NCBI GenBank assembly: GCA_028724185.1
Contig: JAQYDN010000010.1
Span: 1-64,000 of the forward strand
From: Bacillota bacterium
GTDB lineage: Bacteria; Bacillota; Clostridia; Tissierellales; Peptoniphilaceae
Length of the DNA: 64,000 bases
Direction: 5' to 3'
In this document: positions 45,318 to 55,205 of the stretch, in pieces
Layout: every line of letters begins with the position of its first letter
Position numbering within the stretch: the stretch's first letter is position 1
Position numbers and translations under genes: made by a program
Notes under the pieces: model-generated
Databases searched by the model: none
The model's input: only the letters and a program-made list of their open reading frames with translations
What the model was told of the DNA's origin: nothing

Positions 45318-45730
45318 GAGCATATTTTTCCGCGCCACTGTGGACGGAACAGGAAGCGAGGGGTCAAAATCCCCTCGTTCTTGCGTACATAGGAGACGCC
45401 GTATTCGAAATATTTGTGCGGAGTGTGATCCTGCACCGCAGACAAAAAGTCTCCCGTCTGCACCGCGCCTCGGCCGAGAAGGTCAAGGCGTCGTCGCAGG
45501 CGGCGCTCGCCCTGGCGCTAGGGGACTTCTTCACCGAGGAGGAAGAGGCGATCTTTAAGCGGGGGAGAAACACCCACCAAAAGACCATGGCCAAGCACGC
45601 CGAGGTCATCGACTATCGGAACGCGACGGGCTTTGAGTGTTTGATCGGCTACCTGTACGGCGCGGGAAAAGAAGAGCGATTGCGCGAATATTTCACGGAA
45701 ATAGAAAGGATTTGGGCGAATGAAGGTTGA
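45302..45730 (+). CDS. mrnC: Mini-ribonuclease III
   Basis: A 142-residue RNase III catalytic domain without a dsRNA-binding domain. The signature is [16 protein letters not shown], and the second acidic site is [12 protein letters not shown]. In B. subtilis it matures 23S rRNA ends. GTG 45302 overlaps the cysS end by 16 bp, and the gene overlaps thyX by 11 bp. Confidence 0.95.
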   Translation: MEESIRAYFSAPLWTEQEARGQNPLVLAYIGDAVFEIFVRSVILHRRQKVSRLHRASAEKVKASSQAALALALGDFFTEEEEAIFKRGRNTHQKTMAKHAEVIDYRNATGFECLIGYLYGAGKEERLREYFTEIERIWANEG

Positions 45731-46493
45731 ATTGATTGCATATACCCCGAACGGCGAGGCGACCGTCGCCAAGGCGGCGAAACTGTGTTACTCCCCGGTG
45801 GGGGTCGAGGAACTGTCGAAGAAATTGGACGACGAGGAAATTTCGCGCTTCGTCTCGATGCTGGCCTCCCTGGGCCACGCATCGCCGCTCGAGCACATCT
45901 CCTTTACCTTCGCGATCGAGGGCGTAAGCCGCGTGCTCACCCATCAGTTGGTGCGCCACCGGATTGCGAGCTACTCCCAACAGTCGCAGCGCTACGTCAA
46001 GTTCGACCGGTTCGAATACGTCGTCCCCGAGGCGATTCGCGGCGACGCGGATGCGGAGAGCGCCTTTATCGAGAGCATGGAGGCGGCGAATGCGAGCTAT
46101 AAAAAACTCGCGGATCTCCTCGAGGAGAAACATACCCGCGCGTTGATAGAAGAGGGGATGGACGAGAAGACGGCGAGACGAAAGGCGCAAAAGCGCGCGA
46201 TCGAAGACGCCCGCTACGTCCTCCCGAACGCCTGCGAGACCAAGATCGTCTGCACGATGAATGCGAGAAGCCTCCTCCACTTTTTCAATACGCGCCTCTG
46301 TCTGAGGGCGCAGTGGGAAATTCGCGCCATGGCGCTCGCCATGTTGATCGAAGTCAAGGAGAAGGCGCCCGACCTCTTTAAGCACGCGGGACCGCCCTGC
46401 GTAAACGGCCCCTGCCCCGAAGGTGCGATGACCTGTGGCAAGATCGAGGAGGTGCGAAAATTCTACAAGGAGGAACTATGGAAGAAACCCTAA
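45720..46493 (+). CDS. thyX: Flavin-dependent thymidylate synthase
   Basis: A 257-residue ThyX making dTMP from dUMP with FADH2 and methylene-THF. The hallmark RHR-x7-SQR motif appears as [20 protein letters not shown] and the late [14 protein letters not shown] stretch are also present. No thyA is seen. Overlaps mrnC and rlmB, so it belongs to one transcript with them. Confidence 0.96.
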   Translation: MKVELIAYTPNGEATVAKAAKLCYSPVGVEELSKKLDDEEISRFVSMLASLGHASPLEHISFTFAIEGVSRVLTHQLVRHRIASYSQQSQRYVKFDRFEYVVPEAIRGDADAESAFIESMEAANASYKKLADLLEEKHTRALIEEGMDEKTARRKAQKRAIEDARYVLPNACETKIVCTMNARSLLHFFNTRLCLRAQWEIRAMALAMLIEVKEKAPDLFKHAGPPCVNGPCPEGAMTCGKIEEVRKFYKEELWKKP

Positions 46494-47221
46494 TCTACGG
46501 GCGCAATCCCGTGTTGAACGCTCTGGAGAAAAAGCCCGACAGAATCTACATTCAAAAGGGCCTCTCCGACGGCTCCATCAAAAAAATCTGGGCGAAGGCG
46601 AAGGCGCTCGATATCGAGATTCGCGAGCGCGGAAAGTCGCGTCTGGACGAGATGACGGGCGGGGAAAATCACCAGGGCGTCGTCGCTTATATCTCAAACT
46701 TTGCCTACTCGAGCCTCGACGACATGTTTCATCTCGCCGAGGCGCGCGGAGAGGACCCGCTCTTTGTAATCCTGGATTCGATTCAGGATCCCCATAACCT
46801 CGGGGCGATCGTCCGCACCGCCGTCGCCATGTCCGCCCACGGCGTCATCATCCCGAAGAACCGATCGACCGAGGTGAACGGGACCGTCTATAAGACCTCC
46901 GCGGGTGCGGTGGATCGGATGTTGATCGCCAAGGTTACCAACATCAATCGCACGATCGAAGAATTGAAGGCGAAAAACGTCTGGGTCTACGGAGCCGCCG
47001 CCGAAGGCGATGCGCTCAATGAGGCGGATCTAACGGGGCCTGTCGCCGTCGTCATCGGAAACGAGGGCAAGGGGATGGCGAAAAAAACGAAGGAACACGT
47101 GGACAAGCTCCTCTCCATCCCGATGCCCGGCGGGTTCGAATCGCTCAACGCGTCGGTGGCGGCCTCGATTTTCCTATACGAGATCGTGAGACAGGGACAT
47201 GGTCGAAAAAAGAAAATATAA
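46478..47221 (+). CDS. rlmB: 23S rRNA 2'-O-methyltransferase RlmB/TrmH family
   Basis: A 247-residue SPOUT methyltransferase: N-terminal substrate-binding domain ([12 protein letters not shown]), then the knotted catalytic domain with [27 protein letters not shown] and [18 protein letters not shown]. It likely methylates G2251 of 23S rRNA (E. coli numbering). ATG 46478 after AAGGAGG, inside thyX. Confidence 0.94.
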   Translation: MEETLIYGRNPVLNALEKKPDRIYIQKGLSDGSIKKIWAKAKALDIEIRERGKSRLDEMTGGENHQGVVAYISNFAYSSLDDMFHLAEARGEDPLFVILDSIQDPHNLGAIVRTAVAMSAHGVIIPKNRSTEVNGTVYKTSAGAVDRMLIAKVTNINRTIEELKAKNVWVYGAAAEGDALNEADLTGPVAVVIGNEGKGMAKKTKEHVDKLLSIPMPGGFESLNASVAASIFLYEIVRQGHGRKKKI

Positions 47222-47738
47222 GAGGACGCAGAGCTATCTGTTCGTCGACGGTTACAACATCATCAACGCATGGGACGATTTTAAGGACATGACCGAAGAC
47301 CGACTCGAGGAGGCGCGCGAACTGCTTGTCGACATCATGGAAGAGTACGCCGCGATGGAGCACGTCTTTGTGATCCTCGTCTTCGACGCCTACCGCGTCA
47401 AGGGAAACGGTGGGGCGGTCGAGTCGCGCGAACACATGGACATCGTCTTTACCAAGGAGACCGTCACCGCCGATCGCTACATCGAAAGTGAGATCGCCTC
47501 GATGGGCGGGCGCATGAACGACGTGTCGGTGGCGACGAGCGACTACGTCGAGCAGCAAATTATCATGGCGCGAGGCGGAAAGCGCATCAGCGCGCGGGAA
47601 CTCGAGCTCATGGTAAAATCGGCAAAGGGAAGGACGCGAAAGACCGCGCATCGCATCGGGGCAAAGGAGCCTTTCTTCTCGACGCTCGACGAGCAAAATA
47701 AGAAAAAACTGGAACGATTAAAGAAGAAATTGACGTAG
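47199..47738 (+). CDS. yacP: NYN-domain endonuclease YacP (Rae1-type)
   Basis: A 179-residue PIN/NYN nuclease. Acidic metal residues in LFVDGYNIINAW, ILVFDAY and VATSDYVEQ. B. subtilis Rae1 (YacP) cuts mRNA on stalled or translating ribosomes. It overlaps rlmB by 23 bp and ends the cysS operon's conserved part. The C-terminus is basic. Confidence 0.93.
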   Translation: MVEKRKYKRTQSYLFVDGYNIINAWDDFKDMTEDRLEEARELLVDIMEEYAAMEHVFVILVFDAYRVKGNGGAVESREHMDIVFTKETVTADRYIESEIASMGGRMNDVSVATSDYVEQQIIMARGGKRISARELELMVKSAKGRTRKTAHRIGAKEPFFSTLDEQNKKKLERLKKKLT

Positions 47739-47748
47739 GAGTGGAATT

Positions 47749-48528
47749 TTGGATATTTCGATAATACGGACGATCATGATGCCTCTGTTGGGGACGAGCT
47801 TGGGTGCCGCGGGCGTCATGTTTTTACACGACCGCATGGATTGGCGCGTCGAGATGGGGATGAACGGCTTTGCCGCGGGCGTCATGGTCGCGGCCTCGAT
47901 CTGGAGTTTACTGATTCCCTCCATCGACCAATCCCGGTCACTGGGACAGTGGGCCTTCGTCCCGGCGGTCGTGGGCTTTTGGATCGGAACCTTTTTTATG
48001 CTCTTCATCGACCGCATCGTGCCCCACATCCACGGGGAGCAGACCGAGGGGATGCAGGGGAAGCACCTGAACCACTCCACGATGCTCATGCTCGCCGTCA
48101 CGATTCACAACATTCCCGAGGGGATGGCGCTCGGGGTCGTCGTCGCCGGTTGGCTGAGCGGCAACGTCACGATCTCCGAGGGAAACACCGTCGCGCTCGC
48201 CCTGGGTCTTGCGATTCAAAATTTTCCCGAGGGCGCCATCGTCTCGCTTCCGATGCACGCCGCGGGCATGCCGAGGAAGAAAGCCTTGGGATACGGCATC
48301 CTCTCGGGCGTGGTCGAGCCCGTCGCCTCGGTGGCGACCATTTTTCTCGCATCGAGTATGATCCCCCTGCTCCCGTACTTCTTGAGTTTCGCCGCCGGCG
48401 TCATGATTTACGTCGTCGTCGAGGAATTGATTCCGGGGACCATAAACGACGTCCACAGCAATATAGGCGTCCTCGCCTTCGCCGTGGGCTTTACGCTGAT
48501 GATGGTTTTAGAGATGACCTTGGGATAG
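47749..48528 (+). CDS. ZIP family metal transporter
   Basis: A 259-residue membrane protein with about eight helices. The metal-transport helices carry TIHNIPEGMALG and AIQNFPEGAIVSLP, the ZupT/GufA-type ZIP signature; a short His-containing loop (VPHIHGEQTEG) separates helices 3 and 4. Likely takes up zinc or other divalent ions. Start is TTG 47749 after GGAGTGG; it lies 10 bp after yacP and may be read from the same transcript. Confidence 0.92.
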   Translation: MDISIIRTIMMPLLGTSLGAAGVMFLHDRMDWRVEMGMNGFAAGVMVAASIWSLLIPSIDQSRSLGQWAFVPAVVGFWIGTFFMLFIDRIVPHIHGEQTEGMQGKHLNHSTMLMLAVTIHNIPEGMALGVVVAGWLSGNVTISEGNTVALALGLAIQNFPEGAIVSLPMHAAGMPRKKALGYGILSGVVEPVASVATIFLASSMIPLLPYFLSFAAGVMIYVVVEELIPGTINDVHSNIGVLAFAVGFTLMMVLEMTLG

Positions 48529-48557
48529 AAAACGCGCGGGCGTTTTCTTTTTTTTGT
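48527..48557 (+). terminator. Terminator after the ZIP gene
   Basis: GAAAACGC / GCGTTTTC stem and T8 tail. Confidence 0.85.
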
Positions 48558-48834
48558 CCAAAATGTATACATTATTTATTTGAACGCATAAAAACAAAAA
48601 ATATACATAAAAATGAGAGATGCACGAAAAATAATGCGGAAGCGCGTCCGCTTGTGTGATATTTCGATGAAATCGTCGGAGCGCGAAAAAATATGATGAA
48701 AAGCCCTTGTTTTCTTCACTACTTCAGTGTATGCTCAGGCTGAACGAGAGAGGGTGACCGCGCGAAGCCTCGAAATATGGGGGCGAGCGGCGGTCGATGC
48801 GCCGACATCGTCGACGCGACGGAAGGAGGTACTT

Positions 48835-49638
48835 ATGAAAAGATTAGCCGCTTTATTGATTGCATTGATCATGATTCCACAACTCGCCTTTGCCGAGTCG
48901 GTACCGGAAGATTACGTCCGATGTTACATCGGCGGTTACGATTTGAGCGCGGGGGATGCCCGAGCATGTATCGTGGATAATCGAACGTATGTACCCATCT
49001 CTCTCTTGCAGACGAGTGAAGACATCGACGTCGCGGTCGAAGACGACGGAACGATTCGAATCCTCTCCGGAGAGAGAGAAGTCGACATGACGCTTGGAGA
49101 AAAGGCGTATCGCGTCGGCGAGGACGTTTGCGATACGGACGTCGCGCCCTTTGAAAAAGACGGCGAGATCTACCTGCCGCTGCGCTGCGCGTCGACGGCT
49201 CTCGGAAAGTCCGTGTACTGGGATCAGGACAACCGCATCGTCGTGATCGGACACATGACCGATGAGACGTCCTTTGACGGAGACGAGAAGATTCGGACGA
49301 TGGACGGATACTCCCTTACGATCCCCGCGGAATACAAAAACCACTTCGTCGTCGAAGACGGACGCGGCGAGATCAACTTCTACGACAAGAAAAATTATCG
49401 CAGAGTCGATCACATCGGCCATATCGGCGCGATCACGAAAGTAAAGAATCCCGCGGACGTCGACGTGCCGATGATCTTGCTCACGCCCCTCCCCGGCGGA
49501 TACCTGATCTTTACCTATGACGAGAACTCGGGCATCGGTGAGGATGCGAGCGCGGAACTCAGACAATCCTACGAAAATTCGAGAGAAGAGATCAAAGACG
49601 TCTTAAGGACGGTAAGGGTCTCCGAACACAGGTCATAA
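48835..49638 (+). CDS. Secreted protein with copper-amine-oxidase-N-like domain
   Basis: A 267-residue exported protein. Signal peptide at 1-20 (RLAALLIALIMIPQLAFA, cleavage after AFA). Residues 25-140 fit the Cu-amine-oxidase N-terminal/stalk type repeats (ACIVDNRTYVPISLL, EIYLPLRCASTALG, VYWDQDNRIVVI), which usually bind the cell wall. The C-terminal half is of unknown kind. AGGAGG precedes ATG 48835; the open frame further upstream is not used. Monocistronic. Confidence 0.78.
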   Translation: MKRLAALLIALIMIPQLAFAESVPEDYVRCYIGGYDLSAGDARACIVDNRTYVPISLLQTSEDIDVAVEDDGTIRILSGEREVDMTLGEKAYRVGEDVCDTDVAPFEKDGEIYLPLRCASTALGKSVYWDQDNRIVVIGHMTDETSFDGDEKIRTMDGYSLTIPAEYKNHFVVEDGRGEINFYDKKNYRRVDHIGHIGAITKVKNPADVDVPMILLTPLPGGYLIFTYDENSGIGEDASAELRQSYENSREEIKDVLRTVRVSEHRS

Positions 49639-49643
49639 AAGGG

Positions 49644-49694
49644 TAAGCGTCGTCCAAAAAGGCTTTTGCCGGTTTTGAGACGACGCTTTTTTAA
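49644..49694 (+). terminator. Terminator of the secreted-protein gene
   Basis: AGCGTCGTC / GACGACGCT stem with a long loop, then TTTTTT. Confidence 0.8.
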
Positions 49695-49789
49695 TATCGA
49701 ACAAACTCTTAAAACGCCCGAATGATGCCGAAGAGAGGAGCTCTGTCTCGGAAGACGATCGATCATTTGTTATTTTCGGCGAAAAACAT

Positions 49790-49818
49790 TTGACATCGTA
49801 TCTCGAGCCGTATATAAT
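49790..49818 (+). promoter_or_regulatory. argG-argH promoter
   Basis: Perfect TTGACA (49790-49795), 17-bp spacer, TATAAT (49813-49818), immediately before the T-box leader. Confidence 0.9.
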
Positions 49819-49849
49819 AAAGCCAATCAAAATTTATATTCTTAAAAAT

Positions 49850-50096
49850 GCTTCGACGAGAAGAGTATATGTGTGAAAGCTCACAGCGAGTCCCGTTTGG
49901 TGGAAGGGGACGAGCGGAAGGACATAGAAGAGAACCTCCGAGCAGTTAGGTCGATACAAGGAGATCTAAACGGGAACTCCCGTTATAGAGTTAGAGTATG
50001 TTTGTACTTGATAAGGTCTATTTCGCGAGAAATAGATAAATATGGGTGGTATCACGAGTCTTCGTCCCTATCGGGATGGAGACTCTTTTTTATTAT
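49850..50096 (+). promoter_or_regulatory. T-box leader of argG-argH
   Basis: The conserved T-box GGGTGGTATCACG lies at 50044-50056 and is followed by a terminator (GAGTC...GACTC at 50056-50085, then a T run). Upstream is a Stem I: lower helix TCG/GAG with CTCCGA, AGTA bulge, and an upper helix TATGT / ACATA. The specifier-side loop is GAAGAGAAC (49927-49935); AGA (49931-49933) followed by A fits an arginine specifier. Uncharged tRNA would allow read-through. Confidence 0.92.
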
Positions 50097-50160
50097 CATC
50101 TTTTGTCAGTGTACGATCGATAATTTTGATTAAAAATAATTGATGAAGGAGATAAGAACA

Positions 50161-51393
50161 ATGCAAAAAGAATATGAAATTTTAAAAGAAGCCAAGAAGG
50201 TCGTCCTCGCTTACTCGGGAGGGCTGGATACGTCGGTGATCACCACATGGCTAAAGGAAAACGGGGCCAAGGAAGTTATCTGTGTGTCGGTGGATTTGGG
50301 TCAGGTGGAAAATCCCGACGCTATGGAAAAAAAGGCGCTGAAATCCGGGGCGAGCAAGTTTTATAACGTCAACGTCGAAGAGGAATTTATCGAGGATTAC
50401 GCCTTTAAGATCGTCAAGGCCAATGCGAAATATGAAAATTCCTACTTGTTGGGAACGGCGATCGCCCGTCCCCTCATATCCAAGGTCCTGGTCGATGTAG
50501 CCAAAAAAGAAGGGGCGGATCTCATCGTTCACGGTTGCACCGGAAAAGGCAACGATCAAATCCGGTTTGAACTCGCGATGATGAGCCTCGCGCCGGAGAT
50601 TAAAGTCATCGCGCCCTGGCGGTTTTGGGACATCAAGGGCCGTTCCGAGGAAGAGGCCTACGCCGAGGCCCACGGCATCGAGTTGGACAATAAAAAAGAA
50701 GAGGATTACTCGATGGATGAAAACCTCTGGCATATTTCGCACGAAGGACTCGATTTGGAAGATCCGAAAAATCCGGCCGACTACAGCAAGTGTCTGCACT
50801 GGGTGACGCCTCCGGAGAAGGCGAAGGACGAGGCGGAAATCGTCGCGATCGAATTTGAAAAAGGCGTGCCCGTCGGCGTCGACGGCGAAAAGATGGACGG
50901 CGTTTCGCTGGTTAAACGGCTGAATAAGATAGGCGGCGCCAACGGCGTCGGCATCGACGACCTCGTCGAGAGTAGAAGGTGCGGAATGAAGTCGAGGGGA
51001 TTGTATGAAAATCCCGCCGGATCCATCCTGTACTTTGCCCACGAGAAATTGGAGTCTGTGACCATGCACCCGGATATCCTCCAGTACAAACAAAAGATGT
51101 CCTTTGACTATGCAAACCTCGTCTACGACGGCAAGTGGATGACGCCCTTAAAAGAAGCGATGGACGCCTTTATCGACCAAAGTCAGGAAAACGTGACGGG
51201 AACCGTCAAGGTCAAACTGTACAAGGGTTCCATGCAGGTACACGGCATCGAGGCGAAGAATTCTCTCTATATGGAAGAATACGCCACCTTCGAAGAGGAT
51301 TCCGTCTACAATCAAGGAGATGCCACGGGCTTTATCAACCTGTTCGGCCTCTCCTCCAAGATCTATGCCCAAGCGACAAAGGACCTCGTATAA
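50161..51393 (+). CDS. argG: Argininosuccinate synthase
   Basis: A 410-residue ATP-pyrophosphatase-fold enzyme joining citrulline and aspartate. AYSGGLDTSV near residue 17 is the PP-loop; HGCTGKGNDQIRFE and the SMDENLWHIS stretch are typical. ATG 50161 follows AAGGAGA. argH begins directly after its stop codon. Confidence 0.97.
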   Translation: MQKEYEILKEAKKVVLAYSGGLDTSVITTWLKENGAKEVICVSVDLGQVENPDAMEKKALKSGASKFYNVNVEEEFIEDYAFKIVKANAKYENSYLLGTAIARPLISKVLVDVAKKEGADLIVHGCTGKGNDQIRFELAMMSLAPEIKVIAPWRFWDIKGRSEEEAYAEAHGIELDNKKEEDYSMDENLWHISHEGLDLEDPKNPADYSKCLHWVTPPEKAKDEAEIVAIEFEKGVPVGVDGEKMDGVSLVKRLNKIGGANGVGIDDLVESRRCGMKSRGLYENPAGSILYFAHEKLESVTMHPDILQYKQKMSFDYANLVYDGKWMTPLKEAMDAFIDQSQENVTGTVKVKLYKGSMQVHGIEAKNSLYMEEYATFEEDSVYNQGDATGFINLFGLSSKIYAQATKDLV

Positions 51394-52770
51394 ATGAAAC
51401 TGTGGAGCGGCATGTTGTCAGGCGCCTTAAACGACAAGGCCGAAGAATTTAACGCGTCCATCAAAATCGACCGGAGACTGGTTTTCGACGATATCGACGG
51501 ATCGATCGGCCATGTAGAGATGTTGGGATCGGCGGGGATCCTCGCCGAGGAGGAGAGCGCGGAGATTATTCGAGGCCTTCGGCAAATCAAGGCGAAACTC
51601 ATCGACGGAGAACTGACAGTAGACGAAGAAGCCGAAGATGTCCATTCGTTTGTGGAAAATGAACTTATACAAGAGATCGGGGACTTGGGCAAAAAAATGC
51701 ATACGGCGAGGTCCAGAAACGACCAAGTTGCCACCGACTTAAAGATGTACTTGAGGAGGGAAAGCGGGGAGATCGAAGAGCTGTTAAAAGATTATATCGA
51801 GGCCTTGTTGACGCTCGCGGAGGACAATCTCGATACCATCATGCCGGGCTACACCCATCTCCAGGCGGCGCAGCCCGTGACCTTTGCCCACCACCTGACG
51901 GCCTACGCCATGATGGCCTTGAGGGATCTCTCGAGACTGGGAGACTATAAAAAAAGGATCAACGAGCTCCCGCTCGGAGCGTGTGCCTTGGCGGGGACGA
52001 CCTATCCCATCGACAGGGAGCAGGTAAAAGACCTCCTGGGCTTCGACGCCGTCATGGAAAATTCCATGGACGCGGTCTCCGACAGAGACTATGTCCTGGA
52101 GCTACAGAGCGTCCTCTCCCTGATCGCGGTGCACCTCTCCAGGTTCTCGGAAGAGCTGATCATCTGGTCGTCCCAACCCTACGGGTTTGTCGGCATCGAC
52201 GACATGTTTTCGACCGGATCCTCGATCATGCCCCAAAAGAAGAACCCCGATATGGCGGAGCTGATCCGGTCCAAGGCGGCGAGATTGATAGGGAATATGA
52301 CCCAGTCGTTTGTGATGGTCAAAGGCCTTCCCCTCGCCTATTCCAAGGACTTGCAGGAGGACAAGGCGTCCGTCTTCGATTCCGTGGACACCGTAAAAAT
52401 CTGCCTGGAGGTCATGACCGGTCAAATCGAGACCCTGAAGGTACACGCGGAAAAAATGCTTAAGGCCTGCAAGGAAGGTTACCTCAATGCGACGGACATC
52501 GCGGACTATCTGGTGAACAAGGGCGTGGCCTTCAGAGACGCCCACCATATCGCCGCCAAATTGGTCAAGACCGCGATGGATGCGGGAAAAACGTTGGAAG
52601 CATTGAGTCTCGAGACGTACAAAAAAGAATCCGACAAATTTGAGGACGATATCTACCGGGCGATCGACCTGAAGACGATCGTCGCAAAGAGAACCTCCAG
52701 GGGCGGACCTGCCAAAGAAGAGGTTCAAAGACAGATCGCTTATGTCAAGGATGCGATATCCGATGATTAA
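51394..52770 (+). CDS. argH: Argininosuccinate lyase
   Basis: A 458-residue fumarase/aspartase-superfamily enzyme cleaving argininosuccinate to arginine and fumarate. HTARSRNDQVATDL, GYTHLQAAQPVTF and the signature GSSIMPQKKNPDMAE (catalytic Ser loop) are present. It starts at the base following the argG stop. With no other arg genes nearby, this pair converts citrulline to arginine. Confidence 0.97.
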   Translation: MKLWSGMLSGALNDKAEEFNASIKIDRRLVFDDIDGSIGHVEMLGSAGILAEEESAEIIRGLRQIKAKLIDGELTVDEEAEDVHSFVENELIQEIGDLGKKMHTARSRNDQVATDLKMYLRRESGEIEELLKDYIEALLTLAEDNLDTIMPGYTHLQAAQPVTFAHHLTAYAMMALRDLSRLGDYKKRINELPLGACALAGTTYPIDREQVKDLLGFDAVMENSMDAVSDRDYVLELQSVLSLIAVHLSRFSEELIIWSSQPYGFVGIDDMFSTGSSIMPQKKNPDMAELIRSKAARLIGNMTQSFVMVKGLPLAYSKDLQEDKASVFDSVDTVKICLEVMTGQIETLKVHAEKMLKACKEGYLNATDIADYLVNKGVAFRDAHHIAAKLVKTAMDAGKTLEALSLETYKKESDKFEDDIYRAIDLKTIVAKRTSRGGPAKEEVQRQIAYVKDAISDD

Positions 52771-52780
52771 AGCGCATTGA

Positions 52781-52823
52781 AAAGACCCGAGCGTCGGGAA
52801 GACCGAACGCTCGGGTCTTTTTT
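52781..52823 (+). terminator. Terminator of argG-argH
   Basis: AAAGACCCGAGCGT / ACGCTCGGGTCTTT hairpin, T-rich tail. Confidence 0.9.
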
Positions 52824-52837
52824 GAATGGTTGAAAGA

Positions 52838-53584
52838 TTATACCAAATCCGCCCGCTTAAAGACCGCGTTCGCCAAAAAAGTAAGGCACGCGAACAGAAC
52901 GAGGGCGCCGAGGGCGACGAGCAGGAGATCGCGCGGCGCCGGGTTTTCGGTTACGACGTAGCGTATCTCGATAAGGGGAATGGCGTCAAGTATCTTCACC
53001 CGGTCGAACAAGCCGGCGGGCTTTCCGTAGGCCATGAGCAGTGCGAAGGACAGGATATAGACCGTGGAGAGGGCGAGCGTCTTGGCGACGTCGCGACAGA
53101 GAAAGGCGATTAAGAGGCACGCCGAGTACATGGCGCTGTTTAAGACGATCGAGTAGAATATAATTTTTAGGATGTGGAGCATTCCCTCGGTGGCGGTCGT
53201 CCCAAGTCCGAGGGTCGGTATCATGCGCAGGCATCCCGCGAGGGGAAAGACGAGGATGAGCAAATTATAGACGATTAAGTAGGTAATGACTTTGCTCAGG
53301 AAGATATCCGTCCGCGTATATCCCGAATAGAGCGCGTGGTTGACGGTGCGATTTTTAAACTCCGAGCCGAGCAGAGACGAGGCGATGAGGGTCGCCAAAA
53401 TCACGACGAAGGTCGAGTCGAATACCATGGCGTCGAATATGCCGATCGCGCCCGCCCCGCTCTTGATATCTAAAGTATAGCTCTTTGCGCTGAAAATCCC
53501 CAGGAGAAGGACCGCCAAAAAAGACAGCGCGAGGATGCGGTTGCGTCTGATTTGATAGAAATCTTTTTGAATAAGTGTTTGCAT
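52838..53584 (-). CDS. ABC-2 type transporter permease
   Basis: A 248-residue permease with about six helices, opening with a cytosolic MQTLIQKDFYQIRRNRI. ATG 53584 follows AGGAGG; the open frame further upstream is not coding. It is the last gene of a three-gene ABC cassette. Six-helix permeases of this kind often export or expel peptides and antibiotics such as bacitracin or lantibiotics. Confidence 0.82.
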   Translation of the reverse strand: MQTLIQKDFYQIRRNRILALSFLAVLLLGIFSAKSYTLDIKSGAGAIGIFDAMVFDSTFVVILATLIASSLLGSEFKNRTVNHALYSGYTRTDIFLSKVITYLIVYNLLILVFPLAGCLRMIPTLGLGTTATEGMLHILKIIFYSIVLNSAMYSACLLIAFLCRDVAKTLALSTVYILSFALLMAYGKPAGLFDRVKILDAIPLIEIRYVVTENPAPRDLLLVALGALVLFACLTFLANAVFKRADLV

Positions 53585-53592
53585 AGATCCTC

Positions 53593-54291
53593 CTATTTGA
53601 CATCGCATGTGCGGAAGTATTGCGTGGTCAGATAGCAAAAGGCCGCGAAGTAGGCTACGGCGACGGCGAGAGCTTCGAGGGGCGTCGTCCCGCCTTCGAT
53701 CAATAACCTCGCCTGTCCCATCGGCAGGACGCGGGCGAATGCGAGCGCCTTTTTCGAATTCAACAAAAAGATCGCCAAAAAGTAGAGGACGCCGGAGGTG
53801 ACGAGTATGCTCCCGGGTCGCTTCAGCAAAAAGGCCAAAAAGACGACGGCGCCGACGAGCGAAGCGTTCAAAAAGAAGATCGAAAGGATGATGAGCGCGC
53901 CCTCCGAGGCGGTGTATAGGTCGCCCCAACCGTTCCGGACGGAAAAAATAATTGCGGCGAGAATCGGCTGCGCCATTAAAATAACATTGGTATAGACGAC
54001 GGAGACGACATGTTGTACGCGGACGATGTCCCCTCTCCCGTGGCCGGCCGCGACGTATCGGTCGATGTGGCGGTCGGTAAAATTTTCGCCCAGGTACAGG
54101 GCGATAAAGACGTCGGCGACGAGAAACAGGAGCGCCATATTGTAAAAACTTCGGTATAAGGCCTCGGATCCCGTGCGGACGCCGTCCGCCGAGAGCAAGA
54201 CAAAGCCGACGATCATAGAAATCAGGACGAGGAACAGATTTCGCCCGTCTCTGTGGAGCCGGTAAAGCTCCGCCTTCAGGACGGTCCTCAT
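53593..54291 (-). CDS. ABC-2 type transporter permease
   Basis: A 232-residue six-helix permease, probably partner of the one just downstream. It starts MRTVLKAELYRLHRDGRN, a cytosolic amphipathic start common to LanFEG/BcrB-type permeases. ATG 54291 overlaps the ATPase stop by 4 bp (ATGA), so the cassette is translationally coupled. Confidence 0.82.
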   Translation of the reverse strand: MRTVLKAELYRLHRDGRNLFLVLISMIVGFVLLSADGVRTGSEALYRSFYNMALLFLVADVFIALYLGENFTDRHIDRYVAAGHGRGDIVRVQHVVSVVYTNVILMAQPILAAIIFSVRNGWGDLYTASEGALIILSIFFLNASLVGAVVFLAFLLKRPGSILVTSGVLYFLAIFLLNSKKALAFARVLPMGQARLLIEGGTTPLEALAVAVAYFAAFCYLTTQYFRTCDVK

Positions 54292-55205
54292 TGATCGGCT
54301 CCTATCTCGGAGAAGACGTAGTCCTCGAGAGATTCTTTTTCGCTGCGCATTTCCCGGATGTTCACGTGATGTTTCGCCAATAGGCTCGACACCTCGTCGA
54401 TGTCGCCGCCGAAATCCTCGAGACATAAGCGGTCGTCCGCTCCAATGAGAGAGACGCCGGGGAAGGCGTCTCTTAGCAAATGGAGCGCCTTATGATCGTC
54501 GCTCGTCGCGAGGTACACGTTGTTTTTTCGCTTACTTGCCAGGGCGTCTTTGGATATTTCCTCGACGATCCTGCCCCGATCGATGACGATAAAATCGGTC
54601 GCGGTGTTTTCGAGTTCGCCCAACAGATGGCTCGAGATCAACAGGGTCTTTCCCATGTCTTTATTCAGCGCGCGTATGAGCGTCCTTATTTCCCGGATTC
54701 CCTCCGGATCCAAGCCGTTGATGGGTTCGTCCCAGATCAGAAAATCGGGATCTCCGATCAGCGACATCGCGATGCCGAGTCTCTGTTTCATCCCGAGGGA
54801 GTAGTGGCGCGCCTTTTTTTCTCCGGCATCGCCGAGTCCGACGAGTTCCAATAATCGACCGATTTCAGCGTCGTCGTCGATGCCTAATTGAATTTGTTGG
54901 GACTTTAGATGCTCCTCGGCGCTCATAAACGGATAGAGGGAGGGCCCTTCGACCAAGGCGCCTATTCTCCTCCTGGCTTTTTGCAGTTCGGCCTCTCCGC
55001 GCTTTCCGAACAGCGCGATGTCTCCGCTCGTGGGAAAAGCCAGTCCCGTGATCATTCGGATAAAGGTCGTCTTGCCGGCGCCGTTTTTGCCGATAAAGCC
55101 GTAAACCTTGCCCTCTCGCAAGCTGAGGTCGATATGGTCCAGGGCGAGGGCGTGTCGATAGTATTTCGTTAAGTTTCTTACTTCTAAACATAGGTGATCT
55201 GTCAT
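54288..55205 (-). CDS. ABC transporter ATPase (BcrA/LanF-type)
   Basis: A 305-residue ATPase: Walker A GKNGAGKTT, an LSGGQ-type signature reading YSLGMKQRLGIA, and Walker B FLIWDEPINGLDP, the sequence pattern of BcrA/LanF peptide-antibiotic immunity ATPases, followed by a C-terminal regulatory region. ATG 55205 follows CGGAGG. It heads the cassette; an XRE-membrane protein gene lies just upstream on the same strand. Confidence 0.9.
   Translation of the reverse strand: MTDHLCLEVRNLTKYYRHALALDHIDLSLREGKVYGFIGKNGAGKTTFIRMITGLAFPTSGDIALFGKRGEAELQKARRRIGALVEGPSLYPFMSAEEHLKSQQIQLGIDDDAEIGRLLELVGLGDAGEKKARHYSLGMKQRLGIAMSLIGDPDFLIWDEPINGLDPEGIREIRTLIRALNKDMGKTLLISSHLLGELENTATDFIVIDRGRIVEEISKDALASKRKNNVYLATSDDHKALHLLRDAFPGVSLIGADDRLCLEDFGGDIDEVSSLLAKHHVNIREMRSEKESLEDYVFSEIGADQ

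Noticed and set aside
43884-45338. 484-codon open frame opposite cysS, and similar long frames opposite the OatA-like gene (10888-12171) and cstA (7488-8468)
   Set aside because: Same reason: shadows of well-supported genes on the other strand.
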